NCBI GenBank assembly: GCA_910585895.1
Contig: CAJUHY010000010.1
Location: 19,806 to 61,048 of the forward strand
Source of the DNA: an uncultured Lachnospiraceae bacterium
GTDB taxonomy: Bacteria; Bacillota; Clostridia; Lachnospirales; Lachnospiraceae
DNA length: 41,243 nt
Reading direction: 5' to 3'
In this document: one piece after another, positions 8,221 through 15,376 of the stretch
How the letters are laid out: each line of letters opens with the position of its first letter
Numbering within the stretch: position 1 is the stretch's first letter
The notes under the pieces: generated by a model
Told to the model about the DNA's origin: nothing
What the model saw: the letters and a program-made list of their open reading frames with translations, nothing else
The model's database searches: none
Position numbers and translations under genes: made by a program

Positions 8221-8826
8221 ATGATAAAAAATGTGGTTTTTGATGTGGGCAAAGTTCTCTTGGATTTTGATTGGCAGGGGTTCTTTGAGAGCCTTAATTT
8301 CACGCCGGAAGTGTATGAAAAAGTAGCAGATGCGACTGTCAGGTCAGCATTGTGGAATGAATTTGACCGCAGTAAAATGTCAGATGAGGAGATTCTGCAG
8401 GGATTTTTAGAAGGAGCACCGGATTGCGAGGAAGACATTATGCGTTTCTGGGATAATCTTGGCAATGCCATGAAGCGTTATGATTATACGCCATCCTGGA
8501 TTGCGGGCCTGCAGGAAAAGGGATATGGGGTATATCTGCTGTCCAATTATCCCAGACGCCTCTATTCACAGAGCATCGAAGAACTCTCATTTGTGGAGGA
8601 TGTGGATGGCGCGGTCTTTTCCTTTGAGGTCCATGCTACGAAGCCGGAACCAGAAATTTATGAGGCGTTGTTCAAGAAGTATCAGCTGGAACCTACAGAA
8701 TGTGTATTTGTGGATGATAACCGCGGCAATATCGTTGCAGCTAACCGGCTGGGAATGGCGACCATCCATTTTCATACAAAATCCCAGGCAGAAGAGGAAC
8801 TGAGGAGCCTGGGAGTATCGTATTAA
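8221..8826 (+). CDS. HAD-family hydrolase (HAD-IA, YihX-like)
   Basis: A 201-aa haloacid-dehalogenase-fold phosphatase. Motif I is FDVGKVLLDFD, with the nucleophile Asp but Gly where the acid/base Asp usually sits; the same pattern occurs in the YihX branch (sugar-phosphate phosphatases). Motif II is LLSNYP, motif III the Lys in TKPEPEIYEALF, and motif IV FVDDNRGNIVAA. A helical cap lies at about residues 18-90. The substrate cannot be told from sequence. GGAGGGG lies 13 bp before ATG 8221, rather far. The gene sits 24 bp after purA, so read-through is likely. Its stop overlaps the stop of the small membrane protein on the other strand. Confidence 0.88.
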   Translation: MIKNVVFDVGKVLLDFDWQGFFESLNFTPEVYEKVADATVRSALWNEFDRSKMSDEEILQGFLEGAPDCEEDIMRFWDNLGNAMKRYDYTPSWIAGLQEKGYGVYLLSNYPRRLYSQSIEELSFVEDVDGAVFSFEVHATKPEPEIYEALFKKYQLEPTECVFVDDNRGNIVAANRLGMATIHFHTKSQAEEELRSLGVSY

Positions 8827-9035
8827 ATATCTTGCTGTCCTGAATTTTTTTTCACCCACTTGTAGATGAAGCCATATAGCCAAATCAAAATGGGAAGCGC
8901 CATGCTGGCGAACAGCGAGGCCATGAACAGCGGAAAGAAATTTTTCCCCAGGATGGCTAAAATAAGGGTTGCAAGGTATAGTCCTACCAGCAGGACAATG
9001 CCCAGGATGGCGAGAATTTGTCGTGATTTTTTCAT
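8823..9035 (-). CDS. Small two-helix membrane protein
   Basis: A 70-aa protein with a basic N-terminus (MKKSRQ), two strongly hydrophobic helices at about 7-28 and 33-57, and a short charged tail (KWVKKNSGQQDI). AAGGAG lies about 8 bp before its ATG at 9035, which supports it as a real gene. I recognise no family and cannot assign a function. It converges on the HAD gene with a 4-bp overlap of the stop regions. The region upstream (9036-9302) holds no gene, only repeat copies. Confidence 0.7.
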   Translation of the reverse strand: MKKSRQILAILGIVLLVGLYLATLILAILGKNFFPLFMASLFASMALPILIWLYGFIYKWVKKNSGQQDI

Positions 9036-9143
9036 AGAGTACTCCTTAACTTAAATGAATTTACATGTTGTAGCCGTATTCAGAACCTCAGGGGATTTGT
9101 CAGAGCAGTCTGGTGATTTCCATGGGGTTCTAAATGTTTATTT

Positions 9144-9304
9144 CCGCGAGCAATGAGCCAAGCAGCCGCGCTGTCACGGGTATTTGGCGAATGCTGCGAA
9201 AGTCTTAGATTCTCAAGCAGAACCTTGTTTACTATGATAGACGGTTTGCCTCCGTTTTGCAAGAAAATTTTATTCCCGCGAGCAATGAGCCAAGCAGCCG
9301 CGCT
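9144..9304. repeat. Two copies of a 29-bp GC-rich repeat
   Basis: CCGCGAGCAATGAGCCAAGC plus AGCCGCGCT occurs at 9144-9172 and again, identical, at 9276-9304. The second copy ends over the stop codon of the prdX-like gene. Sequence following both copies also shares blocks (CGGGTAT, then GGCGAATGCTG at 9186-9196 and 9358-9368), but in the first copy about 36 bp between the blocks are missing. The first copy therefore looks like a deleted duplicate of the prdX 3' end. The stretch between copies contains nothing else I can support. Confidence 0.8.
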
Positions 9305-9887
9305 AAGTGCCCTGCGGGTATGCGCGGATATTTGACTTCGGCAGGGACAAATACACCGGCGAATGCTGTACTGCCGGGAGGAATTTTTCTGTCAGGTCTT
9401 TGGTGGCAATGCGCAGGCTTGAGGTATTGATACAGGGATGGCAGCCGATGTATTCTTCTTTTAGCAAATCTTCATCCATAAGGAGCTGTACACGATGTTC
9501 CCTGTCATTCATCAGCCCCAGGACGGTGACGGAGCCTGGCGTAAGACCTAAAAGCTGCTCTAAATATTCTTCTGGGGCAAAGGACAGTCGGGCAATCCCT
9601 AACTGTTTGGAAACGACTTTCGTCTGGAATTTCTTTTCCCCGGGCATCATCAGCAGGTAAAAGCTCGTTTTTTGGGTGTTGCAGAGGAACAGGTTCTTGC
9701 AGACGTGTGTGTTCAGGCGCGTGTCCACATCCTGACATGCCTCGATGGTTGGCAGCGCGTCATGGTCCATCCGCAGGTAAGTCATATCTAAGGAATCCAG
9801 CAAATCATAGGCGCGCAGTTCTTTTTCAAGTCTGTTGGCGGTGTCTGTGGGTCTGCCCTCGTAAACAGGTGCGTGTAAAATATCCAT
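9303..9887 (-). CDS. Prolyl-tRNA editing protein, YbaK/ProX (PrdX) type
   Basis: A 194-aa member of the YbaK/prolyl-tRNA editing superfamily, whose members hydrolyse misacylated tRNA such as Ala-tRNA(Pro) in trans. Family features seen: the RMDHDALPTIEACQ segment, CKNLFLCNTQK (about 63-73), the conserved Lys in KVVSKQLG and the GLTPGSVTVLGLMND loop (about 114-128). Length fits the free-standing PrdX form. GGAGG lies 7-8 bp before ATG 9887. The last residues (AYPQGT) and the stop lie at the edge of a 29-bp repeat, so the C-terminus may have been modified by repeat-associated rearrangement. Exact tRNA substrate is inferred from the family only. Confidence 0.88.
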   Translation of the reverse strand: MDILHAPVYEGRPTDTANRLEKELRAYDLLDSLDMTYLRMDHDALPTIEACQDVDTRLNTHVCKNLFLCNTQKTSFYLLMMPGEKKFQTKVVSKQLGIARLSFAPEEYLEQLLGLTPGSVTVLGLMNDREHRVQLLMDEDLLKEEYIGCHPCINTSSLRIATKDLTEKFLPAVQHSPVYLSLPKSNIRAYPQGT

Positions 9888-10018
9888 TTATTTGTCCTCC
9901 GTCTGTGTGAATCAATGACTGTCAACGATATGTTCTCTGCTATTTTACCGCGAATGGAGACGATTTTCAATAGCTGGGGAACCCCCAAAAAATGGGCAAA
10001 CTCAAAGGGGGATATATG

Positions 10019-10048
10019 TTGTTTTTCTCAATTTATTTATGTTAAAAT
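10019..10048 (+). promoter_or_regulatory. Probable promoter of the DUF4303-like gene
   Basis: TTGTTT (10019-10024), an 18-bp spacer and TAAAAT (10043-10048) lie in an AT-rich stretch. This would start transcription near 10055, which favours ATG 10096 over the in-frame ATG 10063. Confidence 0.45.
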
Positions 10049-10095
10049 AGATATTATACAGAATGCAAAAACAGAAATGGAGTGTGCATGAACAG

Positions 10096-10632
10096 ATGTT
10101 TGATTATGTGGAATTTACCGAAAACGTTGTAAAACAAATGAAAGATACGTTTCAAAATTGGCTGGCAGAAAATGATGATATTTATATCCTTTCCCTGGAT
10201 TGTGCGAGAGGGGCAGATTCCATTGGCATGATTGCTAATACGGACAGTTATTTATATGAGCAGGTGGATGAGGATTCCGATGATTTTTGGTACTATAAAT
10301 ATTGTGAGGATGAATGGGAGTTATTTGAGGCTTTTGAAGAAATTTCAGGCAGCATGCGTGGATATCTGGAGGAGAATAAGGCAGCCTTTACAAATTTACA
10401 GACGAGCGAATATACGGAAGCTTTTGAAAGTCATTGTGCTAAAATTATCGAGAGCTGCCTGAATGCAGCTCTCCGCTTTGGGGAGAATGTCAGAGCAGAT
10501 TTTCCAGATTTAATGCTGAACGTCAATGTCAGGGAATATTTGGACGGTGAGGAGCGCGAGGAGATTTTTGCAAAGCTCAATAATGAGAGTTCTCTCAGAG
10601 AATATGCAGAACATATCGATGAATTTATATAA
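10096..10632 (+). CDS. Hypothetical protein resembling DUF4303 family
   Basis: An acidic, soluble protein of 178 residues without membrane segment or signal peptide. It resembles DUF4303-type proteins of unknown function, which show an ILSLDCARGADSIGMIANTD-like N-terminal strand followed by an acidic, tryptophan-rich stretch (DDFWYYKYCEDEWELF). Family assignment is from memory of the pattern and is not certain. I chose ATG 10096 because TGGAG lies 13 bp upstream; ATG 10063 adds 11 residues but has no ribosome binding site. Many DUF4303-like genes occur in polymorphic toxin or immunity neighbourhoods, but no toxin is seen here. The azlCD genes follow 36 bp later. Confidence 0.75.
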   Translation: MFDYVEFTENVVKQMKDTFQNWLAENDDIYILSLDCARGADSIGMIANTDSYLYEQVDEDSDDFWYYKYCEDEWELFEAFEEISGSMRGYLEENKAAFTNLQTSEYTEAFESHCAKIIESCLNAALRFGENVRADFPDLMLNVNVREYLDGEEREEIFAKLNNESSLREYAEHIDEFI

Positions 10633-10668
10633 TTTGACAGTGATTTTTCTGGAGGAGTGAGGACAAAT

Positions 10669-11373
10669 ATGAAACAGTTTATACAGGGCATTAAAGATGG
10701 GAGCGCAATCGGCATCGGCTACTTCTCCGTGTCCTTTACATTTGGTTTGGCAGCTGTATCTTCGGGGTTGCAGTGGTGGGAGGCGCTTCTGGTGTCAATA
10801 ATGAATCTGACTTCTGCCGGGCAGTTTGCAGGGATTACCATTATGGCAGCGGCAGGCACATACATAGAGATGGCGCTCTCACAGTTGGTGATAAATCTGC
10901 GCTATGCCCTGATGAGCATTTCGCTGTCGCAGAAAGTGGATAAGGATTTTCGCGCGGGCAGGAAAATGCTCCTGGGGTTTGCGGTTACAGATGAAATCTT
11001 TGCGGTGGCTATGAGCAGGGAAGGAGAGGTCAGCAGCCAGTATTTTGCCGGGCTTGCTGTGCTGCCCTATCTGGGATGGACAGGCGGTACGCTGGCGGGA
11101 GCCGTGTGTGGTAATATTCTGCCTGAGAATGTCACAAATGCGCTTGGCTTGGCGATATATGGAATGTTCATTGCGATTATCGTTCCTGCCATGAAAAAGG
11201 ACAGCCGTATCTTAAAGATTACCTTGTTGGCGGTGGCGTTTAGTTTTGTATTATATTATCTGCCGGGGCTTAAGAATATTTCCAGCGGTTTTGCAGTCAT
11301 TATCTGTGCGGTGGCAGCTTCCGCAATTGGCGCAGTCTGCTTTCCCATGGAAGAAGAACAGGAGGGAACATAA
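10669..11373 (+). CDS. azlC: AzlC-type branched-chain amino acid export permease, large subunit
   Basis: A 234-aa polytopic membrane protein of the AzlC family, which with AzlD forms an exporter of branched-chain amino acids or their analogues. Family signatures visible: the N-terminal GSAIGIGYFSVSFTFG, the SAGQFAGI motif and a conserved LRYALMSISLSQ segment. About seven to eight hydrophobic helices fit the length. GGAGGAG (10651-10657) precedes ATG 10669; an upstream GTG lies inside the ribosome binding site. The stop codon overlaps the azlD start by one base (TAATG), indicating translational coupling. Confidence 0.93.
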   Translation: MKQFIQGIKDGSAIGIGYFSVSFTFGLAAVSSGLQWWEALLVSIMNLTSAGQFAGITIMAAAGTYIEMALSQLVINLRYALMSISLSQKVDKDFRAGRKMLLGFAVTDEIFAVAMSREGEVSSQYFAGLAVLPYLGWTGGTLAGAVCGNILPENVTNALGLAIYGMFIAIIVPAMKKDSRILKITLLAVAFSFVLYYLPGLKNISSGFAVIICAVAASAIGAVCFPMEEEQEGT

Positions 11374-11681
11374 TGGAGTTATCTGTATTTTGGATATACC
11401 TGCTTGTCATGTTTGTCGTGACCTACTTAATCCGGGTATTTCCGTTTGTAATTTTTCGTAAAAAGATAGAGAATAAATATATCCGCTCTTTTCTTGCATA
11501 TATCCCCTACACAGTATTGGGAGCCATGACATTTCCGGCAGTTTTCTATGCAACAGGTTCTTTCATTTCAGCGGCCGTGGGCGTAATAGCAGCGCTTGCA
11601 TCGGCATATCGCGGGGGAAGTCTGTTTACTGTAGCCGTCTATGCGAGCCTGGGGGCTTTTGTGATTAGTATTATTACCTAA
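11373..11681 (+). CDS. azlD: AzlD-type branched-chain amino acid export permease, small subunit
   Basis: A 102-aa membrane protein with three to four helices, the expected partner of AzlC. The family motif region is VTYLIRVFPFVIF (about residues 16-28) followed by IRSFLAYIPYTVLGAMTFPA, then a Gly/Ala-rich pair of helices with AYRGGSL. It starts at ATG 11373, sharing one base with the azlC stop. The following 38 bp hold the deoD ribosome binding site without a clear terminator, so deoD may be partly co-transcribed. Confidence 0.92.
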   Translation: MELSVFWIYLLVMFVVTYLIRVFPFVIFRKKIENKYIRSFLAYIPYTVLGAMTFPAVFYATGSFISAAVGVIAALASAYRGGSLFTVAVYASLGAFVISIIT

Positions 11682-11719
11682 TTGGGATAAAGATTATTAT
11701 AAAAAAGGAGGACAAACTT

Positions 11720-12439
11720 ATGTCAAACATACCAACACCTCATATTGAAGCAAAGGCAGGCGATTTTGCCAAAACCGTACTGATGCCCGGAGACCCCTTA
11801 CGCGCCAAATTCATTGCAGAGACTTATCTGCAGCAGCCGCGCTGTGTCAACCAGGTGCGGGGAATGCTGGCGTATACCGGGACATACAAAGGTAAGGAAG
11901 TGTCGGTGATGGGTTCCGGCATGGGAATGCCGTCTATTGGCATCTATTCTTATGAACTGTTTCATTTCTATGATGTAGATAACATTATCCGCGTGGGTTC
12001 CGCAGGAGCAATTCAGGATGACATGAATGTCATGGATGTGGTAATCGGCATGGGCGCTTCCGTTGTCTCGGATTATCCAGACCAGTTTGCGTGTCCCGGA
12101 CATTTGGCGCCATTGGCGGATTACCGTCTTTTAAGCAATGCGGTAGAAAGCGCCAGGGAGTTGGGTACAGAAGTAAGGGTAGGAAATATTCTCTCAGAAG
12201 ATGCGTTTTATTCAGAACGCTCTAAAGACTGTTATAAGAAAATGGGCGTACTGGCTGTGGAGATGGAAAGCGGGGCGCTTTACCTGAATGCGGCAAGGGC
12301 AGGCAAACATGCGCTCTGTATCCTGACGATTTCAGACCACCTTTACCGTGCGCAGGAGCTGACTTCTGAGCAGCGGCAGGTGGGCTTTGGCAAAATGATT
12401 GAGATTGCTCTGGAGACAGCGGTGAGGGTTTCTGTATAA
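11720..12439 (+). CDS. deoD: Purine-nucleoside phosphorylase, DeoD type
   Basis: Hexameric-type phosphorylase that splits purine ribo- and deoxyribonucleosides into base and sugar 1-phosphate. The 239-aa sequence has the signature MPGDPLRAKFIA near residue 22, the GSGMGMPSIGIYSYEL phosphate/nucleoside site, RVGSAGAI, the AVEMESGAL ribose site and the catalytic Asp in LTISDHL. Length is normal. AAAAAGGAGGAC precedes ATG 11720. The pathway partner deoB lies 11 kb away. It is followed by a GC-rich hairpin. Confidence 0.96.
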   Translation: MSNIPTPHIEAKAGDFAKTVLMPGDPLRAKFIAETYLQQPRCVNQVRGMLAYTGTYKGKEVSVMGSGMGMPSIGIYSYELFHFYDVDNIIRVGSAGAIQDDMNVMDVVIGMGASVVSDYPDQFACPGHLAPLADYRLLSNAVESARELGTEVRVGNILSEDAFYSERSKDCYKKMGVLAVEMESGALYLNAARAGKHALCILTISDHLYRAQELTSEQRQVGFGKMIEIALETAVRVSV

Positions 12440-12458
12440 GGAAGTTACATGCTCTCTT

Positions 12459-12497
12459 GCGGGCAGGCAGTATGGTGATAAAAGTTTGTCTGCCCGC
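12459..12497. other. GC-rich hairpin after deoD
   Basis: GCGGGCAGGCA (12459-12469) pairs with TGTCTGCCCGC (12487-12497) over a 17-nt loop. No T-run follows on either side, so it is not a canonical intrinsic terminator. It may still protect the deoD 3' end or separate the converging deoD and DUF2812 transcripts. Confidence 0.5.
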
Positions 12498-12538
12498 AGG
12501 GGAAAGGTCTGGTATAGAGAATGCACGGAGGGAGCAGG

Positions 12539-13486
12539 TTATTCGATATCAAATCGAATCGCGCCTTTCGCTCCCCGGCCGGAGCATTCTATTCTGTAAT
12601 CCCCGTCTTCTTGAATTTCTACAGTAAAATCACCAAATCCATTGTAACTGTTTCCGTAAAAAACAGGATATTCATGTTCTTCTTCTATACGGATAGATAA
12701 CTCGCCGCCATCATGTTGATGGCTGACAGAGATGCAGTCGCCCTTTTTGAGGCGGTATTCCATAATTACAGGTTTGTTTAATTGTTCCGCGGTTAGCGTA
12801 AATCCATCCGCTCTTTCTGAGATAGAATAAACGGACCGTTTTGTAAGATAAAAGAATATTCCGATGTTAATAATAATCAACAAGATGAGTATGATGATTC
12901 CCAGGTATTTCAATTTTATGCCGGAAGATATCGGCGATATTTGTTTCTGATATTGATAAAACTGATATGACATTGCGCTGAATATAATTAAATATAAAAT
13001 TGCCAATATCATGAAAGTGATGGAGAAAAGGTCCTGAAATCTTCCACTTAAGCCATAGCCAAAGATATACGTGAAAAGCTGCGGTAAAATAACGCAGACA
13101 AACAGGATGATAAGCGGGATAATCCTGCCTTTGAAAACACGTTTCATCATGTCAAGCCTTGATTCATCATCACAGAATATTTCTTCCTGTTCCTGACTGT
13201 TTGTGCTTTCTTTATAAAAATAACTGTATCCAGCGAAATCAAACAGATAACCCCAGCCGCAATCTGAAAACATCTGTATATAGTCTGTTTTATTTTGTAT
13301 GCCCTTCTGAGTATAGTCTAAACGGTATGTAACATTCTGCGGCTGGCAGCGATTAAAATGATAGAAGCCTGGAAATGTTATTTGTGCCAGTTTCCACCCT
13401 TTTGCGTGCATAGAACTTAAGAATTCTTCTTCCTGCTGGTATTGAAAGATTGTAAAAAATTTAAAAACAGTTTTTTTATCTTCCAT
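12539..13486 (-). CDS. DUF2812 domain membrane protein
   Basis: A 315-aa protein with an N-terminal DUF2812-type domain (FKFFTIFQYQQEEEFLSSMH, W-K-L, the YRLDY strand and the MFSDCGWGYLFDFAGYSYF segment, residues 1-95). Three predicted membrane helices follow at about 127-146, 155-172 and 193-213, then a C-terminal extracytoplasmic beta-type domain ending EYPVFYGNSYNGFGDFTVEI. DUF2812 genes are usually paired with a PadR regulator, as here. AAGGAG lies inside the end of padR and the start shares one base with its stop (TAATG), so the two are translationally coupled. Function is unknown; a membrane anti-regulator or envelope-stress role is only a guess. Confidence 0.85.
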   Translation of the reverse strand: MEDKKTVFKFFTIFQYQQEEEFLSSMHAKGWKLAQITFPGFYHFNRCQPQNVTYRLDYTQKGIQNKTDYIQMFSDCGWGYLFDFAGYSYFYKESTNSQEQEEIFCDDESRLDMMKRVFKGRIIPLIILFVCVILPQLFTYIFGYGLSGRFQDLFSITFMILAILYLIIFSAMSYQFYQYQKQISPISSGIKLKYLGIIILILLIIINIGIFFYLTKRSVYSISERADGFTLTAEQLNKPVIMEYRLKKGDCISVSHQHDGGELSIRIEEEHEYPVFYGNSYNGFGDFTVEIQEDGDYRIECSGRGAKGAIRFDIE

Positions 13487-13767
13487 TATTTCATCTCCTT
13501 CATATTCTTATATAAGCGTTCGATTCTATTCATCTCAATATTTAGTACTTCATTGCCTAAATCTGTAATCGTATATATTTTCCTTTTTTCTTCTTCCCGG
13601 AGGAAACGAATCAATCCGTCCTTTTCCATTTTTGACAGGCTTCCATACATAGTCCCTGGCGCCAGACAAATATCGCCGTTGGTTATTTCCTTTACCTTCT
13701 GCACGATTCCGTAACCATGTTTTGGCGTCTGCAGACATAGGAGAATATAAAAGCCTGTTTCCGTCAT
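13486..13767 (-). CDS. PadR-family transcriptional regulator
   Basis: A winged-helix regulator; the ATG at 13767 gives 93 aa. The PadR core is clear: TETGFYILLCL, HGYGIVQKV, CLAPGTMYGSLSKMEKDGLI and the wing EEEKRKIYTITDLG. The start is uncertain. A perfect AAGGAGGTG (13815-13807) lies far upstream of this ATG. The best-spaced codon after it, 8 nt downstream in the same frame, is ATA at 13800-13798; use of it would give a 104-aa protein with the N-terminus DAHIKKVYVP that related regulators commonly show. No ATG/GTG/TTG is well placed there. The gene is coupled to DUF2812 and preceded by a perfect promoter embedded in palindromes, so autorepression is likely. Confidence 0.85.
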   Translation of the reverse strand: MTETGFYILLCLQTPKHGYGIVQKVKEITNGDICLAPGTMYGSLSKMEKDGLIRFLREEEKRKIYTITDLGNEVLNIEMNRIERLYKNMKEMK

Positions 13768-13826
13768 GGGTACATAGACTTTCTTAATATGCGCGTCTAT
13801 GATAAACACCTCCTTATATTTCACTG

Positions 13827-13880
13827 CGATATATCGTACTACGATAGTAAAATTATATCGCGGTGCGATATAAATGTCAA
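13827..13880 (-). promoter_or_regulatory. padR promoter embedded in a palindromic operator array
   Basis: On the minus strand TTGACA (13880-13875), a 17-bp spacer and TATAAT (13857-13852) make a perfect consensus promoter. The spacer and -10 contain the inverted repeat TTATATCGC-GGT-GCGATATAA (plus strand 13853-13873). Two more palindromes lie over and after the start point: TATCGTA-C-TACGATA (13832-13846) and CGATATATCG (13827-13836). The position argues for PadR autorepression. The array also lies 97 bp before the hexuronate transporter. Confidence 0.85.
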
Positions 13881-13969
13881 TAAAAAATTTGCTGCCAAAG
13901 AATAATTTCCCTCTAGTTGCAGACAATAGCTTTAAATATGTGTACTTTATGATACCTGGAGGAAATGAT

Positions 13970-15376
13970 ATGAGTGGCAAAAGCGATAAAAGACCCTTTG
14001 GCATGAGAGACAAGCTGGGGTATATGTTTGGAGATTTCGGAAATGATTTTACCTTTATTTTCGCAAGCTCTTTTTTAATGGTATTCTATACGAATGTTTT
14101 AGGGATAGACCCTAAAATGGTGGGTATTCTCTTTGTGGTGGCAAGAGTGGTGGACGCCTTTACCGATATTGGCATGGGGCGGATTGTGGACAGGCTGCCG
14201 GCAGCCGGGGACGGCAAATTCCGTCCCTGGATTAAGCGCATCTGCATACCGGTGGCGTTTGTCAGTTTCCTGATGTACCAGTCGGCGTTGGCGCCAGCGT
14301 CCATGACTGTGAAAATTATCTATATGTTTATCACCTATATTTTATGGGGTTCCCTGTTGTATACCGCGATTAATATCCCTTACGGTTCCATGGCATCGGC
14401 AATCACCGACAATCCAAGGCAGCGGGCAGAACTGTCTACGTTCCGTTCGATGGGTGCGACTTTCGCCAGCGTTGTGATTATGGTTGTTGCGCCGATGGTA
14501 GTCTATTATACGGATGCGGATGGCAACCAGATAGTCAGCGGCAGGAATTTTACTATTATTGCCGGGGTATTTGCCGTGCTGGCAGTTATCTGTTATGTCC
14601 TGTGCTACCAGATGACAACGGAGCGTGTGGAGATTAAGAAAAAAGATGGTGGCAAAATGCCGGGGATGGGTGAGACTGTGAAAGCCCTCGTATCAAACCG
14701 GGCATTGCTTGCCATCATCGGGGCGGCAATTTTCCTGCTGCTGAGTTCTTTGCTTGGGCAGTCCATGAATAATTATCTTTTTGCGGAATGGTTCAAGGAC
14801 ACGAATGCCTTATCTGTTTTGGGGTTTGTAGGCGTGCCGACATCCTTGCTTCTGGCAGCGTTTACCGGAAAGATTTCGGAGCATTTCGGCAAAAAGGAAG
14901 CGGGGGCGGCAGGAATGCTATTTACGGGCATTATATTTGTGCTGCTGTTCTTCTTTAAAGTGAAAAATCCCTGGGTATTCGTTGCCGTCACATTTATTGC
15001 CAATTTCGGCATGTACTATTTTAATATGGTTGTTTGGGCATATATCACGGATGTCATTGACTATCAGGAAGTAAAGACAGGCAGCCGCGAGGACGGTACG
15101 GTGTATGGCGTGTACTCGTTTGCCAGGAAGATTGGGCAGGCATTGGCAGGCGGAGTCAGCGGCTTTGCGCTCTCGGCAATCGGTTATGTGTCCGAGCCGG
15201 GAGCGGTGCAGACCGATGCGGTGCGCGCCGGCATTTATAACATTGCCACGATTTTTCCAGGCGTCTGTTATATCATCGTCGGTCTGATATTGATTTTTGC
15301 ATATCCGCTGAGCAAGGGCGTAGTAGAGAAAAACGGAGAAATCCTGGCAGAACGAAGGAAGGAGGAAATTTCATGA
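13970..15376 (+). CDS. GPH-family (glycoside-pentoside-hexuronide) cation symporter
   Basis: A 468-aa twelve-helix transporter of the GPH branch of the major facilitator superfamily, which couples sugar uptake to Na+ or H+. Typical features: the N-terminal LGYMFGDFGNDFTFIFASSFL, VDAFTDIGMGRIVDR between helices 2 and 3, a PYGSMASAIT segment with NPRQRAELSTFR, and the late VIDYQEVKTGSREDGTVYGVYSFARK loop. ATG 13970 follows CTGGAGGAAATG; the frame is open to 13874 but without a start signal. Its stop overlaps the uxuA start by 4 bp (ATGA). The operon identifies glucuronate or a related hexuronide as the likely cargo; this is inference. No clear promoter or catabolite-repression site is visible. 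Confidence 0.93.
   Translation: MSGKSDKRPFGMRDKLGYMFGDFGNDFTFIFASSFLMVFYTNVLGIDPKMVGILFVVARVVDAFTDIGMGRIVDRLPAAGDGKFRPWIKRICIPVAFVSFLMYQSALAPASMTVKIIYMFITYILWGSLLYTAINIPYGSMASAITDNPRQRAELSTFRSMGATFASVVIMVVAPMVVYYTDADGNQIVSGRNFTIIAGVFAVLAVICYVLCYQMTTERVEIKKKDGGKMPGMGETVKALVSNRALLAIIGAAIFLLLSSLLGQSMNNYLFAEWFKDTNALSVLGFVGVPTSLLLAAFTGKISEHFGKKEAGAAGMLFTGIIFVLLFFFKVKNPWVFVAVTFIANFGMYYFNMVVWAYITDVIDYQEVKTGSREDGTVYGVYSFARKIGQALAGGVSGFALSAIGYVSEPGAVQTDAVRAGIYNIATIFPGVCYIIVGLILIFAYPLSKGVVEKNGEILAERRKEEIS

Noticed and set aside
9982..10011. CCCCC...GGGGG hairpin possibly a terminator or operator
   Set aside because: Five bp with a 20-nt loop and no T-run; too weak to support a call.
12459..12497. Strong hairpin as intrinsic terminator of deoD
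   Set aside because: No U-tract on either strand; listed only as a hairpin.
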